Assembly: GCA_020442095.1 (NCBI GenBank)
Contig: JAGRKY010000387.1
Location: 1 to 9,384 of the forward strand
Source: Bauldia sp.
Lineage (GTDB): Bacteria > Pseudomonadota > Alphaproteobacteria > Rhizobiales > Kaistiaceae
Direction of reading: 5' to 3'
DNA length: 9,384 nucleotides
Below the pieces are notes generated by a model, which was given only the letters and a program-made list of their open reading frames with translations, was not told the DNA's origin and searched no databases. The position numbers and the translations under genes were made by a program. Each line of letters starts with the position of its first letter. The first letter of the stretch is position 1. This document shows positions 5,529 to 9,384 of the stretch, piece after piece.

Positions 5529-6830
5529 GTGGAACACAGGAAGGCCGACGTGGTGATCATCGGCGCGGGGTTCGGCGGGCTGGCCTGCGCCAGGGCGCTC
5601 GGCGGGTCGGGCGCCAGCGTCATCGTCGTCGACAGGCACAACTACAACCTCTTCGTCCCGCTTCTCTACCAGGTGGCGACGGCCGCCCTCTCGCCCGCCG
5701 ACATCGCGCGGCCGATCCGTCAGATTCTCGGCCGTCACAAGAACATCGACGTCGTTCTCGACGAGGTGCAGGCGATCGACATCGCCGATCGCCGGATCGC
5801 GCTGTCCGGCGATATCGACGTCACCTTCGGCCGGCTGGTGATCGCCGCGGGCTCCTCCTACAGCTATTTCGGCCACGATGACTGGGAGCAATTCGCGCCC
5901 GGACCGCGATCGATCGCCGATGCCCGTATCATCCGCGCCCGGTTGCTGCTTGCCTTCGAACGGGCGGACATGTGCACCGACCCGGCGGAGCGCCGGCGGA
6001 TGCTGACGACCGTGGTGGTTGGCGGCGGGCCGACGGGCGTGGAGATGGCCGGCGCCGTCGCCGAGCTCACCCGCGACTCGCTCGCCCGCGAATTCCGCCA
6101 TATCGACCCGCGAGAGTCGCGCATCCTGCTGGTCGAGGCTGGGCCGCGGCTGCTGCCGAGCTTCGCGGAATCGCTGTCGGATTATGCGCGAAGCTCGCTG
6201 ACACGGCTCGGCGTCGAGGTGATGACCGGGCATTCGGTCGCCAGCGTCGATGCCGGCGGCGTGGAGATCGACGGCAAGGCGGTCGGGGCCGGGTGCGTGA
6301 TCTGGGGCGCCGGCGTCAAGGCCGCCCCGGCGGCGGCCTGGCTGGGGGTGGCGGCCGACCGGCAGGGGCGCGTCGCCGTCGAACCGGATCTCAGCGTCAC
6401 CGGATTCGACGGAATCTACGTGATCGGCGATTGCGCCGCACTGCCCGGCAATGACGGCCGGCCGCTGCCGGCGCTGGCCCAGGTCGCGGACCAGCAGGGA
6501 AAGCATCTCGGCAAGGCATTGCGCCGCAACCTCGCCGACGGGACGCCGCTCAAGCCGTTCCGTTTCCGCAATCGCGGCGACGCGGCGATTATCGGCCGCA
6601 ACGCCGCGATCGTCGATTTCGGGCGCGTCAGGCTCACCGGCCGGATCGGCTGGATGTTGTGGGCGCTGGTCCACATCTACCTGCTCACCGGTTTCGACAA
6701 CCGGCTGCTGGTCGCGATCCACTGGTTCTGGCAATACCTGACCTACCAGCGCGGAGCCCGGCTGATCACCGACGACGAGCCGGACAGCACCGGCGGCCAG
6801 GCGCCGTTCCGTTCAGGGTTGCAGGGCTGA
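5529..6830 (+). CDS. ndh: Type II NADH dehydrogenase (NADH:quinone oxidoreductase, FAD-dependent)
   Basis: This 433-residue flavoprotein oxidises NADH and passes electrons to quinone at the inner face of the cytoplasmic membrane without pumping protons. Near the N-terminus GAGFGG (12-17) followed by D35 forms the FAD dinucleotide fold. GGGPTG (165-170) with E203 at the end of the next strand forms the NAD-binding fold, and an acidic residue there favours NADH over NADPH. YVIGDCA (297-303) is the second FAD motif. AQVADQQG (317-324) matches the quinone-site AQxAxQQ signature. The C-terminal segment at about 373-405 (GWMLWALVHIYLL onward) is amphipathic to hydrophobic and attaches the enzyme to the membrane. 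The length is normal for the family. I chose GTG 5529 because GGAG lies 7 bases upstream and the FAD fold starts at once; an ATG at 5457 would add 24 unrelated residues. The diguanylate cyclase gene follows 63 bp later. Confidence 0.93.
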   Translation: MEHRKADVVIIGAGFGGLACARALGGSGASVIVVDRHNYNLFVPLLYQVATAALSPADIARPIRQILGRHKNIDVVLDEVQAIDIADRRIALSGDIDVTFGRLVIAAGSSYSYFGHDDWEQFAPGPRSIADARIIRARLLLAFERADMCTDPAERRRMLTTVVVGGGPTGVEMAGAVAELTRDSLAREFRHIDPRESRILLVEAGPRLLPSFAESLSDYARSSLTRLGVEVMTGHSVASVDAGGVEIDGKAVGAGCVIWGAGVKAAPAAAWLGVAADRQGRVAVEPDLSVTGFDGIYVIGDCAALPGNDGRPLPALAQVADQQGKHLGKALRRNLADGTPLKPFRFRNRGDAAIIGRNAAIVDFGRVRLTGRIGWMLWALVHIYLLTGFDNRLLVAIHWFWQYLTYQRGARLITDDEPDSTGGQAPFRSGLQG

Positions 6831-6834
6831 AGAC

Positions 6835-6840
6835 TTGACA
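6835..6840 (+). promoter_or_regulatory. Possible -35 element ahead of the diguanylate cyclase gene
   Basis: A perfect TTGACA lies just after the NADH dehydrogenase stop. No good -10 hexamer is found 16-18 bases downstream, so this is at best half a promoter. If real, the transcript would begin close to the GTGT hairpin at 6868. Confidence 0.25.
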
Positions 6841-6867
6841 AGCAGCGATGTGATTCGGTTTCGTCTA

Positions 6868-6883
6868 GTCGGGGTGTTCCGAC
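6868..6883 (+). repeat. GTGT-loop hairpin, copy B, ahead of the diguanylate cyclase SD
   Basis: GTCGGGGTGTTCCGAC differs from copy A (3761-3776) at one base. In RNA read from the plus strand the change still pairs, as G-U, leaving the same 6-bp stem and GUGU loop. It abuts the GGGGTGAT SD (6884-6891) of the next gene, so it could affect translation initiation, or bind a protein. Confidence 0.5.
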
Positions 6884-6893
6884 GGGGTGATAT

Positions 6894-8180
6894 TTGGCGA
6901 ATCTGATATTTCTCGGCGTCGAAGCCACGGTCTATTTCGTCGTCATGGCGGCGCTGTTTCGAGCCAGGGATCGCCTGGGCATCGGAATCTTCTTCTGCGC
7001 CCTCGGCACCATGCATTTCCTCGAGACCTATCTCGCGGCCGTGCTCTACATCCAGCTTCCGCTCGGCCTGGTGATCTCGCCCGGATCGATCGTTCTGTTC
7101 TCCGGCAAGCTGGTCATGCTGCTCCTCCTCTATATCCGCGAGGATGCCGCGGTTGTCCGCCAGCCTATCTATGGTCTGCTGATCGGCAATTTCCTGATCG
7201 TCGGTCTGGTGGCGTTGATGCGCTACCATGTCCTCGCCCAGGCGGTCGCGGGGTCGGCCGACTTCATGTTCATGAACAACATGGGCGGATTGATGCTCTG
7301 GGGCACGGTCCTGCTCTTTATCGACGCGATCCTGATCATCCTCATCTATGAGCGGTCGAGCGAATGGCTTGGCCAGCGGCACACGCTGAGGATCATGCTG
7401 AGCGCGGCCATCGTCCTGACCTTCGACCAGTTCGGCTTCTATGCCGTCCTCTATTTCTTCGTCGATGCGCCGATCAGCGTCTTTTACGGCGGCTGGTTCG
7501 CAAAGCTCGGTGCGGCCGTCGTCTTCGGCGCGATGGCGGGAGCCTATCTCAGGTGGATCGAGAATCCCCGGTCGTCGCATCTCGATCAGGCCAGCCTCGG
7601 CGACGTCTTCGACACGCTGACCTATCGCCAGCGCTACGAGGAGCTTCTCCGCAAGACCGGACGGGACAGCCTCACCGGCGTCCTCGATCGGGGCCGCCTC
7701 GACACCCATGGCAAGGACAAGGTCGCGGATGCGGTCGCAGCCGGCCGTCCGGTCAGCCTCCTCTTCGTCGATGTCGATTACTTCAAGCGCCTGAACGACA
7801 CCTATGGCCACGCGGAGGGCGATCGTATCCTGCGCAAACTCGCCCCGGCCATGCAGGGCGCGGTGAGGCCGACGGACGAAGTGTACCGCTACGGCGGCGA
7901 CGAATTCGTGGCGATCTGCGACGGGCTCGGCTATGCGCCGGCGATGCTCGCGGCGGAGCGGCTTCGCCGGCGGATCGGCACGATCACGCCACGGGGAGTC
8001 GACGAGGGAATCGGCGCCAGCGTCGGTGTCGCTTCGGCGCCGGAAGACGGGCGAACGTTGCACGACCTTTTCAAAGCCGCCGACCAGCGTCTCTATGCGG
8101 CGAAATCGGCGGGCCGTTCGCGGATTTGTGGCCGCGACCTGCCGGATCACGAGACATCCGACGACCGGCAGTTCAGCTGA
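6894..8180 (+). CDS. Membrane diguanylate cyclase (multi-helix N-terminal sensor + GGDEF)
   Basis: This 428-residue protein makes c-di-GMP from two GTP. Residues 1-220 hold about seven hydrophobic helices (near 4-22, 30-52, 58-80, 92-110, 130-152, 166-190, 200-220). The stretch ISPGSIVLFSGKLVMLLLLY (61-80) recalls membrane sensors related to the VUT/YhhQ transporter fold; that relation is tentative. A linker helix (about 236-256) leads to the GGDEF domain (about 257-415), with DSLTGVLDR (258-266), FVDVDYFK (291-298), the catalytic GGDEF (334-338) and a product-inhibition I-site R325-PTD-328 exactly five residues ahead. All key residues are intact, so an active, feedback-inhibited enzyme is expected. 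TTG 6894 is chosen because GGGGTGAT ends two bases before it and because the next ATG (residue 18) would remove the first helix. It follows ndh by 63 bp; the signal it senses is unknown. Confidence 0.92.
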   Translation: MANLIFLGVEATVYFVVMAALFRARDRLGIGIFFCALGTMHFLETYLAAVLYIQLPLGLVISPGSIVLFSGKLVMLLLLYIREDAAVVRQPIYGLLIGNFLIVGLVALMRYHVLAQAVAGSADFMFMNNMGGLMLWGTVLLFIDAILIILIYERSSEWLGQRHTLRIMLSAAIVLTFDQFGFYAVLYFFVDAPISVFYGGWFAKLGAAVVFGAMAGAYLRWIENPRSSHLDQASLGDVFDTLTYRQRYEELLRKTGRDSLTGVLDRGRLDTHGKDKVADAVAAGRPVSLLFVDVDYFKRLNDTYGHAEGDRILRKLAPAMQGAVRPTDEVYRYGGDEFVAICDGLGYAPAMLAAERLRRRIGTITPRGVDEGIGASVGVASAPEDGRTLHDLFKAADQRLYAAKSAGRSRICGRDLPDHETSDDRQFS

Positions 8181-8202
8181 TGGTCCGGCGGCCCGGGCAA
8201 GG

Positions 8203-8225
8203 GCCGACGTCGGCGGGCTTTCTCA
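8203..8225 (+). terminator. Possible terminator after the diguanylate cyclase gene
   Basis: GCCGACGTCGGC (8203-8214) is a perfect 12-bp palindrome, followed by GGGCTTTCTC. It lies 22 bases after the cyclase stop. The palindrome would leave a very tight hairpin and the T-run is broken, so termination is plausible but weak. Confidence 0.35.
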
Positions 8226-8289
8226 TTCCGTCGCGCCTGGGTTACTGATAACGGATGGATTGATCGTCAAGCGAATGGGGGAGGAGCGG

Positions 8290-8550
8290 ATGGCGTCGGA
8301 GGATGGTCCCGACCGAGACCAGGTCAAACGCATTGTCGAAGAGGCGGAGGAGGGGCTGCACGAAAGGCTCGACGACCCCGGTGCGCCTCTCGAGGAAGGC
8401 CCGATCGAGCGGGGCCGGGTCGACGCAGGCCCCACCGGTCAGCGCGATGGTGGATACCGCCAGCCCGAATCCGGCAACCGGATCATGTGGATCGGCGGCA
8501 TCGCAATCGTCGTCATCGTCATCGTCGCGGCGATCAGCCTGCTCGGATAG
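8290..8550 (+). CDS. Small tail-anchored membrane protein of unknown function
   Basis: I do not recognise a family. The 86-residue protein has an acidic, polar N-terminal part (1-63, rich in Glu, Asp, Gly and Pro, with a probable short helix at 10-28) and one hydrophobic helix at its C-terminus (about 65-85, IMWIGGIAIVVIVIVAAISLLG region), so it should be a tail-anchored protein with its N-terminus in the cytoplasm. ATG 8290 is chosen because GGGGAGGAG lies just upstream; an in-frame ATG at 8275 would overlap that SD. It lies 109 bp after the cyclase gene on the same strand and converges on the next gene with an 11-bp gap. The strong SD and consistent reading frame support it being real. Confidence 0.7.
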   Translation: MASEDGPDRDQVKRIVEEAEEGLHERLDDPGAPLEEGPIERGRVDAGPTGQRDGGYRQPESGNRIMWIGGIAIVVIVIVAAISLLG

Positions 8551-8561
8551 GTCCCGGCCGC

Positions 8562-9035
8562 CTACTTGAACTTGACCATCCCGCGGCAGACCTTGTCGGT
8601 GTCTTCGAGGGCCTTTGCCGACGCGGGGTCCTCTTCCTGGAGTTGCTTGAAGGCCTCGCGCGGCCCCGGTGCGGCGACGATGATGCGTTGCGCGCTGACC
8701 GGCAGCTTCGCGAAGGCATCCATGAGGCAGGCCTTGTATTTCGGCCATTCGCCCTCGACGAGCTTCGGCGCGCCCGGTTCGGTGAAGGCCTTCTCGAGGA
8801 AGGCGTCGAACTGCTGCAGCAAGTCCTCTGTCGCGGGTTCCTCGGCGCCGGACCATTTGCCGTCCGGCGACAGCAGGTAGGTCTTGCCGTCCTCGCCGGT
8901 GACGACAATCGCATAGCTGCCGTCCTCGTTGAGCTGATAGACGGTTCCGGCGCCGTCCTTGACGGTCATCGGCGCGGCCGTCGCGCCTGCAACAGCGGTA
9001 AGAAGGAAGACGGTGGCGACTGCGATTCTGTGCAT
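8562..9035 (-). CDS. Secreted two-domain protein of unknown function
   Basis: I cannot assign a named family. The 157-residue protein begins at ATG 9035 with GGGGGAAAG upstream. A signal peptide covers residues 1-21 (MHRIAVATVFLLTAVAGATAA). Residues 31-61 look like two similar beta-hairpins (VYQLNEDGSYAIVV and TYLLSPDGKW), each with a 'Y-x-L-x2-D-G' core, as in small beta-repeat domains. Residues 69-157 are mostly helical with two cysteines (C103 and C150), probably a disulfide in the periplasm. That half follows the pattern C-x3-A-F ... I-V-A ... F-x2-L ... C-x2-M, also present in the small secreted protein at 4973-5269. It is 25 bp downstream of the homospermidine synthase gene and probably shares its transcript, though no polyamine role is evident. 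Confidence 0.8.
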   Translation of the reverse strand: MHRIAVATVFLLTAVAGATAAPMTVKDGAGTVYQLNEDGSYAIVVTGEDGKTYLLSPDGKWSGAEEPATEDLLQQFDAFLEKAFTEPGAPKLVEGEWPKYKACLMDAFAKLPVSAQRIIVAAPGPREAFKQLQEEDPASAKALEDTDKVCRGMVKFK

Positions 9036-9060
9036 GGCTTTCCCCCGGTTTCGATAATGC

Positions 9061-9384
9061 CTAGCGTACCAATATGTTGCGGAACTGCCAGGGATCGTTC
9101 TCGTCGATGTCCTCGGGGAAGAAGCCGGGCCGGTCGCTGAGCGGCGTCCAGTCGGTGTAGTAGCCCTTCACCGGACCGAGATAGGGGGTCTGCACCGCGA
9201 GGCAGCGGCGGTAGTCCATCTCGTCGGTCTCGACGATGCCGGCATCCGGATTCTCCAGCGCCCAGACCATGCCTGCGAGCACCGCCGAGGTGACCTGGAG
9301 GCCGGTCGCATTCTGGTGGGGCGCGAGGTCCCTGGTCTCTTCGATCGACAGCTGCGATCCGAACCAGTAGGCGTTCTTCGCGTG
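9061..9384 (-). CDS. hss: Homospermidine synthase, C-terminal part (5' end beyond window)
   Basis: The minus-strand frame is open from the window's right edge to TAG at 9061-9063, giving 107 residues. Its first visible residues read HAKNAYWFGSQLSIEE, followed by HQNATGLQVTSAVLAGMVWA, then LGPVKGYYTDWTPL, GFFPEDID and DPWQFRN close to the end. I recognise this as the C-terminus of bacterial homospermidine synthase. That enzyme uses NAD to couple two putrescine molecules (or putrescine and spermidine) into sym-homospermidine, the main triamine of many Hyphomicrobiales. The NAD-binding N-terminal domain lies outside the window. An apparent start at 9282 is an internal GTG codon, not the real start. 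The next gene begins 25 bp downstream on the same strand. The enzyme supports the taxonomic call. Confidence 0.9.
   Translation of the reverse strand, partial: HAKNAYWFGSQLSIEETRDLAPHQNATGLQVTSAVLAGMVWALENPDAGIVETDEMDYRRCLAVQTPYLGPVKGYYTDWTPLSDRPGFFPEDIDENDPWQFRNILVR

Noticed and set aside
5394..6734. Minus-strand frame of 446 codons opposite the NADH dehydrogenase
   Set aside because: It is a composition-driven shadow of the ndh gene, whose FAD, NAD and quinone motifs are unmistakable.
6870..6890. Start of a tRNA (CGGGGTGT resembles the 5' end of tRNA-Pro)
   Set aside because: No D-arm, anticodon arm or T-arm follows; the cyclase gene begins at once.
6813..8150. Minus-strand frame of 445 codons opposite the diguanylate cyclase
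   Set aside because: The plus-strand gene has an intact GGDEF domain; the opposite frame is a charged, low-complexity shadow.

Overview
The window is high-GC (roughly 65% by eye), densely packed bacterial chromosome. It fits an alphaproteobacterium, most likely Hyphomicrobiales (Rhizobiales). The reasons are the homospermidine synthase at the right edge, a CobW/COG0523 GTPase followed by a WD40 protein at the left edge, a DUF1326-DUF2182 pair, a DUF4424 protein, and GTG/TTG starts with strong Shine-Dalgarno (SD) sequences. I see no transposase, integrase, CRISPR array, tRNA or rRNA. The genus cannot be fixed from this stretch.

Left block (1-2103, + strand): the C-terminal two-thirds of a CobW-family metallochaperone GTPase with a very His-rich loop, a small VOC (glyoxalase-fold) protein, and a WD40 beta-propeller protein that overlaps the VOC gene by ATGA. 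This looks like one operon, probably concerned with zinc allocation. The WD40 gene converges on the next block with only 20 bp between.

Second block (2124-3584, - strand): a Cys/His-rich DUF1326 protein and a DUF2182 membrane protein, 12 bp apart, behind an AT-rich promoter region. A perfect 16-bp palindrome overlaps the predicted -10 element. This is the best candidate in the window for a poorly described, possibly metal-related system with its own operator.

Third block (3845-5269, - strand): a secreted DUF4424 protein and a small secreted two-cysteine protein, with a strong hairpin after the small gene and an inverted repeat in the DUF4424 leader.

Fourth block (5529-8550, + strand): a type II NADH dehydrogenase (GTG start), a membrane diguanylate cyclase with seven predicted helices and an intact GGDEF and I-site (TTG start), and a small tail-anchored protein. 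NDH-2 feeds electrons to quinone; the cyclase makes c-di-GMP. A regulatory link between them is only suggested by adjacency.

Right block (8562-9384, - strand): the 3' part of homospermidine synthase, then a secreted two-domain protein 25 bp downstream. The C-terminal half of that protein resembles the small secreted protein at 4973-5269, which suggests an unnamed secreted two-cysteine module occurring twice in this locus.

Two nearly identical hairpins with a GTGT loop, at 3761 and 6868, are the most intriguing non-coding signal. The second sits directly in front of the diguanylate cyclase SD.
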